From the NCBI RefSeq assembly GCF_002953935.1, contig NZ_CP026514.1:1054001-1118000 (forward strand): a DNA stretch of 64,000 nucleotides, given 5' to 3'. Position numbers and translations under genes: made by a program. The notes beneath the pieces were generated by a model. It saw only the letters and a program-made list of their open reading frames with translations, had not been told where the DNA came from and did not search any database. Positions 1 through 8,186 of the stretch are shown piece after piece (the stretch's first letter is position 1; every line of letters starts with the position of its first letter). The DNA comes from Arthrobacter sp. PGP41. GTDB lineage: Bacteria; Actinomycetota; Actinomycetes; Actinomycetales; Micrococcaceae.

Positions 1-347
1 GCCCGGCCGTCGCCAAGGGCACCACGCCGAGCGGCGGGCAGGTCCCGGCGCAGGGACACCAGCCATTGGCGCTGAAGCTCGGCCGTTGGCACCAGGATCA
101 GGACTTTGATGCCCTGCCGGACTGCCTCGAAAGCGGCGGCGATTCCGACGCGCGTCTTGCCGGAACCGGTCACGGCCTCCACCACGCCGCGGCGCGCATT
201 CGAGTGCCAGGCCTTCAGCGCCTCCTGCTGCCACGGATACAGGAAGCCGTAGTCGTAGGAGGCAGGCACCGCCGCGGGCGGAGCCTGGACGGGCACCCGC
301 GGAAGCGTCGCGACCGGGTGGGACCCGGCGTCGGCTAGTTCTGGCAT
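1..347 (-). CDS. DEAD/DEAH-type helicase, N-terminal part (cut by window edge)
   Basis: Reading leftwards, the first about 115 codons are present and the gene runs off the left edge. After a Pro/Ala-rich leader come the sequence YPWQQEALKAW and a Walker A motif, AVTGSGKTRVGIA, followed by LILVPTAELQRQW (motif Ia-like). This order is that of a superfamily 2 helicase or restriction-helicase N-terminus. I chose the ATG at 347 because GGGGG lies five bases upstream; an in-frame ATG at 359 is possible but has no ribosome-binding site. It lies 78 bp downstream of the NERD helicase on the same strand, so the two may be co-transcribed. The C-terminal nuclease or helicase domains cannot be seen. Confidence 0.75.
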   Translation of the reverse strand, partial: MPELADAGSHPVATLPRVPVQAPPAAVPASYDYGFLYPWQQEALKAWHSNARRGVVEAVTGSGKTRVGIAAAFEAVRQGIKVLILVPTAELQRQWLVSLRRDLPAARRGALGDGR

Positions 348-425
348 TTCATCCCCCATTGGACGGTTCTGATCTGGTGCCTGAAGAGTATTGCGGGGCA
401 CCGACAATTTAGGTGAGCAGCGCCA

Positions 426-2114
426 CTAACCGTCTTCCAGCACAGGTTTCCACGCCTGGCTCCGCGATAGCGCGAGCTTGAGCTCGCGGCCGCCGGCCTC
501 CTCCAGCAGCCCGGAATGACCCACAACCACCAGTAGGCTGCGTGCCCGGGACAGCCCGACGTAGAGCTGCTCCCGGGCCCGGTCCATGTCCTTGAAACCG
601 TTCACGCAGAGAACAACAACAGACCGTTCCAGGCCCTTGAAACCCAGCACATGGCCGTAGAACTCACCGTCGTTGGCGTGGAAGTCCCGCCAGTACTCTT
701 CCGTGGCGCCGCGCTTAAAGTAGTCCAAATGAATGGGGTGGCGGTCCTTGGTGGTGAGAAGCGCGATCTGGTTGTTCGCCCAGCCCTCGTCGATCAGCGA
801 ATCCAGGCAGTCCCCGGCGATCTCGAGCGCGTCCTCGGTTGGGCAGTCCACGAACCGGACGGGCAGGCCCGTGCTTCCGCGGGGCTTGAAGTATTCGCCG
901 GCGAATGGCTTGAACGTCTCAGCGATCTTGACGGTGTTCCGGAGGTTATCGTCGATGTGGATGGGCACGAAGGTGGCCATCGGCCCGCTGGTGAGGTCCG
1001 CCGTCGCGCCTCCCCAGCGCTGGTAGACGTCCTGCCGGTCGTCCATGAACGCGTATACCTCACCCGCGTACGGGTCGCTGGTGCACGCGAGAAGGGCGTC
1101 CCACCACAGGGGCGCGAAGTCCTGCGCTTCATCGACGACGACGGCGTCCAGCCGCTCGTGCGGCTCCAGGCCGGCTGCCAGCTCCTTCAGGAGGCGGGGC
1201 ATCTCGACGTCGAAATAGTCCTGCCCCGAGCCGTCCGGGACTCCCAGCCCGCGCACGTATTCGTGGAACTCGCCCGTGAACACCGGCTTGGCTTGCCGCT
1301 TCCATGTCCCGACGCGGTCCTGGAGGTATTGCCCGAGGCCTTTGTTGTAGCAGAAGAGGCCTACGCGTTTGCCCTGCTTGCTGAGCAGCTTGGCCTTCTC
1401 GACGGCGAGCCACGTCTTTCCGCTGCCCGCGCCGCCGGTGAAACGGACCCTGTTGAGTGAGCGGGTTGCCTGGAGCAGCACGGACTGGCGTTCCGTGAGG
1501 TGGTCCTGCTCTGCCTCGTCCTCGTGCGAGGTGGTGGAAGGTACGACGGCGGTGTCCAGGTTTCCGCCCAGCTTGCGGACGATGCGTTCCAGGAAGGCCG
1601 GGGCCAGCGGGGAGGCGCCGCCGCCTTCGTTTTCGATGGCTTGGCGGACGAGGTCGGCGGGGGACTTGCTGCCGGTCTGGTCGAGGATGAGCGACCGGGG
1701 GCAGCCTGCCATGGTCCAGTCCCGCGGCACGTCGGTGTAGGGCAGGCTGACCATGTAGACGCAGCGGCTGCTCAGGCGCGCACCGAGCTGGTTCTCCAGC
1801 CAGTTCTTGAGGGCGTGGAGTGAGCTCTGGGACTGCGCCACGGGGCTTTGGATCTTGCGTCTCTGGGTGCGGTCCGACTGGTACCACTGCCCGTCCGTGA
1901 TGCTGACCTGGCCGCCCTTGACCTCGATGGCAGCCATGCCAACGTTGGGCCAGAGGACCAGCAGGTCAATCTCGTATTCATTCCGGCCGTCGCGGACGTG
2001 GACCGAGTGGGCCAAGACGCAGTCATCGGGGAGGCTGTTCTTGAGGGCAGTCCAGACGGCCTTTTCCGCGTGATGTCCTTCGCCGAACTCCGGTTCTTCC
2101 GGAATGCACCTCAT
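426..2114 (-). CDS. NERD-domain protein with UvrD/Rep-like helicase
   Basis: An N-terminal NERD (nuclease-related) domain occupies roughly residues 10-130, with the acidic/lysine core EIDLLVLWPN...AAIEVKGG typical of PD-(D/E)XK folds. A superfamily 1 helicase follows: Walker A GGAGSGKT near residue 228, Walker B VVVDEAQD near 327, and the C-terminal helicase motifs LGFKGLERSVVV and VGLSRARS near 495-525. Such proteins are presumed DNA-processing enzymes and often occur in defence or mobile regions; the exact role is unknown. I chose the start at 2114 because GGGGG stands five bases upstream; an in-frame ATG at 2126 lacks a ribosome-binding site. The helicase cut by the left edge follows 78 bp downstream. 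Confidence 0.85.
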   Translation of the reverse strand: MRCIPEEPEFGEGHHAEKAVWTALKNSLPDDCVLAHSVHVRDGRNEYEIDLLVLWPNVGMAAIEVKGGQVSITDGQWYQSDRTQRRKIQSPVAQSQSSLHALKNWLENQLGARLSSRCVYMVSLPYTDVPRDWTMAGCPRSLILDQTGSKSPADLVRQAIENEGGGASPLAPAFLERIVRKLGGNLDTAVVPSTTSHEDEAEQDHLTERQSVLLQATRSLNRVRFTGGAGSGKTWLAVEKAKLLSKQGKRVGLFCYNKGLGQYLQDRVGTWKRQAKPVFTGEFHEYVRGLGVPDGSGQDYFDVEMPRLLKELAAGLEPHERLDAVVVDEAQDFAPLWWDALLACTSDPYAGEVYAFMDDRQDVYQRWGGATADLTSGPMATFVPIHIDDNLRNTVKIAETFKPFAGEYFKPRGSTGLPVRFVDCPTEDALEIAGDCLDSLIDEGWANNQIALLTTKDRHPIHLDYFKRGATEEYWRDFHANDGEFYGHVLGFKGLERSVVVLCVNGFKDMDRAREQLYVGLSRARSLLVVVGHSGLLEEAGGRELKLALSRSQAWKPVLEDG

Positions 2115-2221
2115 TGCCGCCCCCATATTGATAAACCGGCTCCCGGGCTTTGCGCTGATCCAACGTTAGCCGGGCTGGCCTGAATCACTACGGCGACACG
2201 GACAGGTCAAACTTCCCGATG

Positions 2222-2797
2222 TTAGGAGCGCGACTTGGCGGAGTCCTTGAAAGCGGCAAGTCCAAACTGGGCGCGGATATCAGCCAGGTCGCGGGTATTC
2301 CGTTCTATCTGCGCCATCTGGTCTTTTTCGATGAACCAGGAAAGGATGCGACTTGCGATCACAAGGCCTACCAGCAGTAGGAATGCCCAACCGGCCGCAA
2401 TGATGAAGTCCGGCATGGTCAGGAATGCATTTTTCAATGCAATGGCGTCGTTCAGGCTTCCGGTCAGGCTGCCGAGGATGTCATTCAGAGTATCGGTGAT
2501 TGGCTGAAAGATCGGTCCGGCAGAGAGCTGGGGACTCTCAAGTGTTGGATCTTTTCCGACAGACCAGCGCGGATCAGTGAGGTGGGCAAGAATATAGAAC
2601 ACCACCGCCAGATTGGCCGCAGCGAATGACATCGTTCCCGCAAGCAAAGCATTGACGGCCCTCGCTGTTATTTTCGGTAGAGAAGACACCGGGCGCCCAA
2701 CGGCAAAGAATCCGCCGATAATAATGGCAGCGAGCCATACAAGAGTTTTCAATGTATCGACGCTGAAATCGCTCAGCATTTCCATGGCACGTTCCAT
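2222..2797 (-). CDS. Putative membrane protein of unknown function
   Basis: 191 residues with hydrophobic segments near 16-35 (VWLAAIIIGGFFAVG), 48-70 (LLAGTMSFAAANLAVVFYIL) and 133-155 (AAGWAFLLLVGLVIASRIL). A polar tail with a short charged helix follows (KDQMAQIERNTRDLADIRAQF). I do not recognise the family. It stands alone on the minus strand between the RNase H-like gene and the NERD helicase, with about 100-230 bp free on either side. The start codon could also be one of the next in-frame ATGs (2785, 2779); none has a clear ribosome-binding site. Confidence 0.6.
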   Translation of the reverse strand: MERAMEMLSDFSVDTLKTLVWLAAIIIGGFFAVGRPVSSLPKITARAVNALLAGTMSFAAANLAVVFYILAHLTDPRWSVGKDPTLESPQLSAGPIFQPITDTLNDILGSLTGSLNDAIALKNAFLTMPDFIIAAGWAFLLLVGLVIASRILSWFIEKDQMAQIERNTRDLADIRAQFGLAAFKDSAKSRS

Positions 2798-3024
2798 CTT
2801 CCTAATGCAGTGTAAGAACTGTGGCCGTTGGCCGCAGAGTTTGGCGCGCCCGTGAAGGGCAGATTCAATAGGACTGAGTCGGGCGGACCGGACTAGCAGG
2901 GAGGCGTCCCATGGTCCAGCTCAAGTCTGGGGCTTCCACGGGCAGACGGCCAAAACGCGTGACGTTGACAATCTTGGCTTTGCCTTTCCGCCATGGGTCA
3001 GGGCGACTTCATCCGGGAGGCTGT

Positions 3025-3924
3025 TCAGGCAGCCAAGCCCATATTTCGCTGTTCGACAACGCTTGCGGCCATTCGCAAGGTCTCGTGTGCTGGAAGCTCG
3101 GCTTCCTTGTGCCTTCGGGACATCACTGCCAGCCGGTCAGCGAGAACGTTCAGTTCATGATCGGCGTGGCCTTTGACCCACTGGAAATGAACGTCGGCAA
3201 ATGCGGTCAGGGCCTGTATCCGTTGTATCTCTTCGCGGCAGGCTGCAGTTGATTGTCCGGGTTGGAAGCCGCTGTCGTTGAGCATCCTCGCGGCTGTGAG
3301 GTTGTCGGAGGAAACGGTGACGGCGCAGCGTCCGTCCAAAACGCCGGTATAGGCGTTCTTGGCAGCACCGAGAGCCAGCCGGATTGCCCGAAGCTCGCTT
3401 TCCAGGATGCTTCCGCCGCCCACGGCCTTCAGGCCGGGGCGAAGCGGCAGGCCCTTTCCGAAATCCAATACCCAGCCGTGCCCTGCCCAAGGAGTGCGGT
3501 GTCCGATGGAGGCGTCTGTAGCAATCTCCAGCCGGCAGAACAGTGCATCAAGCCTCTCGGCCACGGCTTTTTCTGTCACCACGACGCCTACAGCAGGCGG
3601 ATAGGAAAGATCAACAGGAAGCCCAAGCCCCAGCAACCGTTCGCGTGCAGTATCCACAACGGAAAAGACGGGCTCGTTCCCGCCCGCCGCCAGTTCCGAA
3701 ACGGCGCGGGCGGCCTCCGCGTAGGCTTTGCCCCAATGCGGCCCTGCGGCGGCCTCGGTGATCCAGCCCGACCGCACTCCCAGAACGGCAGATTCGAACG
3801 TTCGTGCCACGGCCCACAGGATGAGGCCCCGTCGGGACACGATCAGCACTGTAAGTCCGGAACGCTTTGCGACAGCTTCAGCGGCCGAAAGGGATCGGCG
3901 TGACGGCGGAGTAGGGAACGGCAT
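3025..3924 (-). CDS. RNase H-like domain protein
   Basis: 299 residues. The second half carries a complete RNase HI-type acidic tetrad: Asp in EIATDASIG (about 136), Glu in LESELRAI (about 175), Asp in VSSDNLTA (about 205) and Asp in NVLADRLA (about 264), with the QWVKGHADHELN signature just before the last. The first about 120 residues are an extra N-terminal region unlike the RNase HI hybrid-binding domain, so the protein is about twice the usual length. Cleavage of RNA in RNA-DNA hybrids is the family activity; the substrate here is unknown. The start is well supported by AAGGAGG five bases before the ATG. No operon partner is evident. Confidence 0.8.
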   Translation of the reverse strand: MPFPTPPSRRSLSAAEAVAKRSGLTVLIVSRRGLILWAVARTFESAVLGVRSGWITEAAAGPHWGKAYAEAARAVSELAAGGNEPVFSVVDTARERLLGLGLPVDLSYPPAVGVVVTEKAVAERLDALFCRLEIATDASIGHRTPWAGHGWVLDFGKGLPLRPGLKAVGGGSILESELRAIRLALGAAKNAYTGVLDGRCAVTVSSDNLTAARMLNDSGFQPGQSTAACREEIQRIQALTAFADVHFQWVKGHADHELNVLADRLAVMSRRHKEAELPAHETLRMAASVVEQRNMGLAA

Positions 3925-4176
3925 GTGGGCCTCCTTGCACGGATTAACTGATGCTCGGAAGGCTATAGGTGGGCACCGACATTATCGCGGGAGGTGTTCC
4001 CGGCTGGGCCGATGTTCAACTCGCGCGTCGCAGGTCCTGGACCACTCCGCCGGGCTCGAAGTCAAGGTAATGGACCGAATCGTTGAGTCTTCATGATGCG
4101 GTTCCTAGCTCGGCGTGGTGACGGTTTGGATCTCTCCATGAAACTCTTGGCAGAGGCTCAGCGGAACGGTCGGGGA

Positions 4177-5649
4177 CTATGAGGGACGCGTCCCGACGTT
4201 CCACCTCAACTCCGTCGCCTCCACCGGATGGCGGCCTCGTTGGATGGCCAGGAGAATTTGGGCAGCGGCTTCCGTTCGCGGTACCCCTTCCTTGAGCCAA
4301 TTGGTGTTTTCCGGGCTGGGAGCCGACCAACCGTTGCTGGAGAGCCAATGCGTGCTCATGCGCCACTCGTGAGAAGGAATACCCAAATCGGAGACGATTT
4401 CGCACCTAACTCCATTGCTGCCAGGCGTGGCCCGAGCATAGGGCGCGGCGGTGTGACTGTACTGGATGTGCAAAAAGGAACCGGATGGTAGTGCTTCGAT
4501 TGCTTCGGCAACGAGGTTCTCGACGACCCGCCATTCTTCAAATTCCCTAGCTTCCCATTCATTAAGCTCTTCCAGCGTTCCCCAGCCGGAGTCGCAGTCA
4601 ATGTACGAGGGCTCGTCGGGCTGCATATCCTCCGGCGGGTCCGATGGGAGAATTGTTTCTACCGCCGCTTCCCAGCTTCCGTAACGACGGATGAGCTCTA
4701 CGGCTGAAGGATGTTCTTCTCTCACGGCGGCGGCCGCGATAATCCACTGGTCGTAAAACTCTATGTCCATGGGATTCCCGAATTGCATGCATTCCTCGGT
4801 GGAACGGTCGAGGACGTCCAGGTAGTCCAGCTCGGTGAAGCGGTGGTCACTAGACAGCATCCGCATACCCACCGAGTTCAGCAAACTTTCCCAAGACCCG
4901 TGACCGTAGCGTGCACGCAAGGTTCGTCCCGGAACGGGCCAGGGATCAGCCGGGTCGTTCGTAATTGAACCAAGGCGCCTCGACACTGCCTGCATACCGC
5001 TCTCGTAGTCCTCGTGAGAAATGGTCGTGATTGTTCTAGCTCGGATGGCAAGAGCTGTTGCTTCGATGACGGCTAGAATCTCTGCCATGCGCCGATATGG
5101 CAAGCGTTCATTCAGAATGCCGCGGAGCTCCGACACTGCGGTGAGGGACATCTTTCCCAAGGCCAATTGGTAGTCCGGTTCTATTTCATGGTGTACTCCC
5201 GTGACATACAGCAGGCTTAGCTTGTCACCGATCCGCCGTGTCGGGATGTCCTCGACCGTTTGACCACCGGGAATACCCGGGATGTGCAGCAGTTCCGCGG
5301 CGGTCGGGATGTCGATTGAAATACCCAGTGCTTTTAAAACTTTGGGTATGTCATCGCGACCAATTTCCGAGGCGTGGAGCCGCTCAACCATTTCCTCGTT
5401 GGCGAGCAGCACCTCGTTGGTTGCCGACGCGCGCCGCCGAACCGCGCGTGAGCGCTCCAACTCATCGCTTGGGCTGCTTTCCGCCATGATCAGGAGGCAG
5501 ACCTCTTCAAGGTCCCGCTCCGTCGCCTTGGCGATCGCACGGAGCGGATCACCCTTCCTGTACCAGTCCATAAAGTCAGACTCGATTATCCAGTCTGACG
5601 GCACATGAATGCCCACATGATGCTGTTCCTTGCCGACAACGTCCCCCAA
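4177..5649 (-). CDS. Uncharacterised protein with HNH_repeat-like modules; tandem paralogue of the upstream HTH gene
   Basis: 490 residues from a TTG start 11 bp after the preceding reading frame. No enzymatic motif is recognised. Its parts align in order with the upstream HTH protein: WYRKGDPLRAIAKATERDLEEV matches RYADGETLDAIGQSFGITRERV; SLTAVSELRGIL matches DLSLMSELRAAL; and the module PWPVPGRTLRARYGHGSWESLL matches PWPPTRQTVMKRFGGWNEAL. A second module (FTELDYLDVLD ... HPSAVELIRRYGSWEAAV, about 272-335) matches the frameshifted tail of the upstream gene. These Y/F-G-x-W modules resemble the homing-endonuclease-associated repeat. About 150 extra C-terminal residues are unique. The helix-turn-helix consensus is weaker here than in the paralogue. 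It is probably the last gene of the ARPP-1/ADP-ribosylglycohydrolase operon. Confidence 0.7.
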   Translation of the reverse strand: MGDVVGKEQHHVGIHVPSDWIIESDFMDWYRKGDPLRAIAKATERDLEEVCLLIMAESSPSDELERSRAVRRRASATNEVLLANEEMVERLHASEIGRDDIPKVLKALGISIDIPTAAELLHIPGIPGGQTVEDIPTRRIGDKLSLLYVTGVHHEIEPDYQLALGKMSLTAVSELRGILNERLPYRRMAEILAVIEATALAIRARTITTISHEDYESGMQAVSRRLGSITNDPADPWPVPGRTLRARYGHGSWESLLNSVGMRMLSSDHRFTELDYLDVLDRSTEECMQFGNPMDIEFYDQWIIAAAAVREEHPSAVELIRRYGSWEAAVETILPSDPPEDMQPDEPSYIDCDSGWGTLEELNEWEAREFEEWRVVENLVAEAIEALPSGSFLHIQYSHTAAPYARATPGSNGVRCEIVSDLGIPSHEWRMSTHWLSSNGWSAPSPENTNWLKEGVPRTEAAAQILLAIQRGRHPVEATELRWNVGTRPS

Positions 5650-5659
5650 TGCTTCTCGC

Positions 5660-5889
5660 CTATCCCTTCACCGAACGGATCGCATGCGCCCAAGTGCCGT
5701 AGATATTCCTTACCGATGCACCGGAGGGGCGGGAACGGCTCTCAGCTAGCTCCTGCTTCACCCATTCGTCGTAGCCTGCAAATGTCGCATTCGTCTCTTC
5801 TGCTGACGAGTGAAAGCAAAAGTCACTCACCGCGTCGTCGTAGTCCTCCCGGGTGAATTTGACGAGACCTTTGGGCCGCCCCTTGGACG
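5660..5889 (-). pseudogene. Frameshifted C-terminal module of the sigma-4-like HTH gene
   Basis: This stretch encodes GRPKGLVKFTREDYDDAVSD ... PSGASVRNIYGTWAHAIRSV in the frame that would be reached if one extra G were present in the C6 run (plus strand) at 5894-5899. The upstream frame stops immediately after that run. The encoded segment is the expected second Y/F-G-x-W module and aligns with residues about 272-335 of the downstream paralogue. Joined, the gene would run 5660-6687 and encode about 342 residues. Natural disruption, programmed slippage or a homopolymer sequencing error are all possible. Confidence 0.6.
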
Positions 5890-6687
5890 CTAGCCCCCCA
5901 TGGCCTCCAGGGCCTCGTTCCAGCCCCCGAAGCGCTTCATCACCGTTTGTCGGGTGGGCGGCCACGGGAAAGCTCCCTGCCGAGACACTAGGCCGAAGGC
6001 CACAACGAGTTCGTCGCGGAGCTCCTGGTAACGGGCGCCGGTGATGCTGACGGCCGGGTCCTCCGACAAATGCTTCTGCGCGGCGCCAATAACTCCCAGG
6101 ATGGTCGCCACGTCGTCCGGCGACGCTTCGGCGGACTCCAGGGCGGCGCGCAGCTCACTCATAAGGGACAGGTCCAGGTTCACAACCGCCCACTCACGGT
6201 CGGGCGCAAGATTCCGGTCGGATCCCAGCAGGAACCAGATCCCGGCAGCCAGTGCCTCTTGGGAAAAGATGTCGTCGACCTGGGCCTTGGAGAAGAGAAT
6301 CGCCGATCCCCTCAATGCATCCTCGGCCAGATCGACGTCGATCGTGGGGAAGAGTGCCTGGAGCTTCAGGACGGTATCGGGGCGGCTGACACCGCGCTTC
6401 GCCATCTGGCGGGCGAGGTTACCGTACTGAGCCAGGAAGGCTTCGTGCGCCGCCTTGGTGGCCGCTTCCCGTGCCGCGATCTGGTTCTTGCGGGATTCCT
6501 CGGCGTTCGTGCCGCCGACCTTGGCGATGATCTGCCGGACGCGCTCGCGGGTGATGCCGAAGCTTTGGCCGATGGCGTCCAGCGTCTCGCCGTCCGCGTA
6601 GCGCTCAACCATTGCAGCGTCGCGCTGCTCCCGGCTGAGTTCAGGAGTTGTTGTCATGGTCATATTCCTATCAGCAGCCTCGGACAT
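5890..6687 (-). CDS. Sigma-70 region 4-like helix-turn-helix protein
   Basis: 265 residues. Near residues 27-56 it has DGETLDAIGQSFGITRERVRQIIAKVG, which is the DNA-binding helix-turn-helix of sigma-factor region 4. A helical middle follows, then near the end a module PWPPTRQTVMKRFGGWNEAL that resembles the homing-endonuclease-associated repeat. The start ATG overlaps the stop of the ADP-ribosylglycohydrolase gene as TAATG, so translation is coupled. The reading frame ends at a G6 run; the next frame continues with plausible protein (see 5660-5889), so the visible product is probably truncated by one module. A transcription or DNA-binding role inside the ADP-ribose operon is inferred; no family function is known to me. 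Confidence 0.7.
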   Translation of the reverse strand: MSEAADRNMTMTTTPELSREQRDAAMVERYADGETLDAIGQSFGITRERVRQIIAKVGGTNAEESRKNQIAAREAATKAAHEAFLAQYGNLARQMAKRGVSRPDTVLKLQALFPTIDVDLAEDALRGSAILFSKAQVDDIFSQEALAAGIWFLLGSDRNLAPDREWAVVNLDLSLMSELRAALESAEASPDDVATILGVIGAAQKHLSEDPAVSITGARYQELRDELVVAFGLVSRQGAFPWPPTRQTVMKRFGGWNEALEAMGG

Positions 6688-8186
6688 TATTGGGCACCTG
6701 CGCGCGTGGCACCGCCGGCCGCCGTGTCGGTGATGGTTTCGGCTTCTGCCAGCACCTGCATGAAGAAGGGATTCGGCCGTGCCCCGGGCAGCACGCGCTG
6801 TAGTTCTTGCAACGCTTCCAGCGGAGAAATGCCGGCTACACGAGCCCCGTATAACGCTGCAACGGTCGGCGTCCGGGATTCCGCGCGGACACAGTGCAGC
6901 AGCACCGTTTTGCCCTCAGCACGGTAGCGCTCGACGGCGGCCGCCGCCTCCCCGAGGACATACGCGGCATGTGCGTTGTCGCCTTCAACAGAAGAGTCGA
7001 CCACCCAGAAGGTGGCATGGTTCTCAAGTGCCACGTCCGGAACATCCAGCGTGCCCAGTCTGCAGAGCGACACCACCGCATCGATGCCCAGCTCGGCCAC
7101 CCGCTGAAGCGAGCCGACCCCGCCAAGCCATACTCCGTCGTCGTGCGGATGCCGGACCAGGGAGTCCGTGCGGCTCCACATGCTGTAGTCGTGCCGTTTA
7201 GCCCGTGGCCAAGAACCGAGCCGCTGGCCTTCGCCGCCTCCCAGCTCCATGCCCAGGACCATCAGGTCGCGGGCATGCATCCCCGGCCACCCGTGAAGCC
7301 GCTGACGCCACTCGAAAGGCACTGCCGTGTAGCCGCAGGCAGCTCCCAGCAGGCCGCCGGCGATGGCGGCCACCGTGTCCGTGTCGCGCCCGCCCCGTAC
7401 CGCCTCCTCCAAGGCAGCCCGCAGGTGAGCCGGGCCGGCAACCGAAAGGCCTGCATGATGGATGGCGCTCCACGCCCCCTGGAACGCCTCCACCACCCAG
7501 CCGTTGCGGGTGAAGTCGCGGGGCCGGGATCGCTCGGCCGTCTCGATCCGCCCCAGCCACACCGAAGCACGATCAGCAGGCAACAGCGACAGCCCGGCCC
7601 GGACATCAAGCTGCCCGGTGATAACCGCATAACGGATGGCGACGCACCACAGCCCGCAGGCCTCCTGTGCGTCAGGATCGGCATGGGTCAGGTCGCTCAA
7701 CTCAGCCGCAGCAGCCATCAGCTCAGAGGGCTCCCGGTCCAGGTATGCAAGCGCGAGGGGAGCAGTCCGCATCAGCGACCCGTTGCCGGCGCTCCGTCCG
7801 GTCCGAGTATGGAAGTCAGCGGCCGCGGCAGTGAAGTCAGCGGCCTCAACCTCGCGGCCAGCAGCGGCAGCCAGCCGCCGGGCGGCCGCGATGACGGAGC
7901 TCGTCTGGGCCCCGACGTCCTTCGCCTCGGCCGCCCACGAGGACCATGCCCGGACCACTGCGGTGAGTGCCGCAGGGGAGGAGGAGCCGCCGTCGGACGC
8001 GGACTCCAGCAGCGCCTCGGCGATCAGGATGGCCATGGAGGTGTCGTCGGTCCACTCGGCCGGCGCGAACCCGAACGGGCCGCCGCCCTTCATGGTGACG
8101 TCGGCGCCCTCCGGCAGCGGCGCACCGAACTCGTAGCCGGCCCCAAGGGCGTCGCCGGCAGCATTCTGCAGAGGGTTCAGTTTCAT
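6687..8186 (-). CDS. ADP-ribosylglycohydrolase fused to a Cys-based protein phosphatase-like domain
   Basis: 499 residues. The N-terminal about 310 residues are an ADP-ribosylglycohydrolase (ADPRGH/DraG family), with GDALGAGYE (11-19), the metal-binding EWTDDTSMA (44-52) and GRDTDTVAAIAGGLLG (about 268-283). The C-terminal about 160 residues are a dual-specificity phosphatase/rhodanese-like domain with the P-loop HCVRAESRT (C-x5-R, Cys near 434). The predicted role is removal of ADP-ribose from macromolecules or small molecules, with phosphate removal from the product. Fusion or neighbourhood of these two domains with ARPP proteins is a known NAD-metabolism arrangement. The ATG overlaps the ARPP-1 stop (ATGA) and the stop overlaps the next start (TAATG), so the three genes form one translationally coupled operon. 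Confidence 0.9.
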   Translation of the reverse strand: MKLNPLQNAAGDALGAGYEFGAPLPEGADVTMKGGGPFGFAPAEWTDDTSMAILIAEALLESASDGGSSSPAALTAVVRAWSSWAAEAKDVGAQTSSVIAAARRLAAAAGREVEAADFTAAAADFHTRTGRSAGNGSLMRTAPLALAYLDREPSELMAAAAELSDLTHADPDAQEACGLWCVAIRYAVITGQLDVRAGLSLLPADRASVWLGRIETAERSRPRDFTRNGWVVEAFQGAWSAIHHAGLSVAGPAHLRAALEEAVRGGRDTDTVAAIAGGLLGAACGYTAVPFEWRQRLHGWPGMHARDLMVLGMELGGGEGQRLGSWPRAKRHDYSMWSRTDSLVRHPHDDGVWLGGVGSLQRVAELGIDAVVSLCRLGTLDVPDVALENHATFWVVDSSVEGDNAHAAYVLGEAAAAVERYRAEGKTVLLHCVRAESRTPTVAALYGARVAGISPLEALQELQRVLPGARPNPFFMQVLAEAETITDTAAGGATRAGAQ

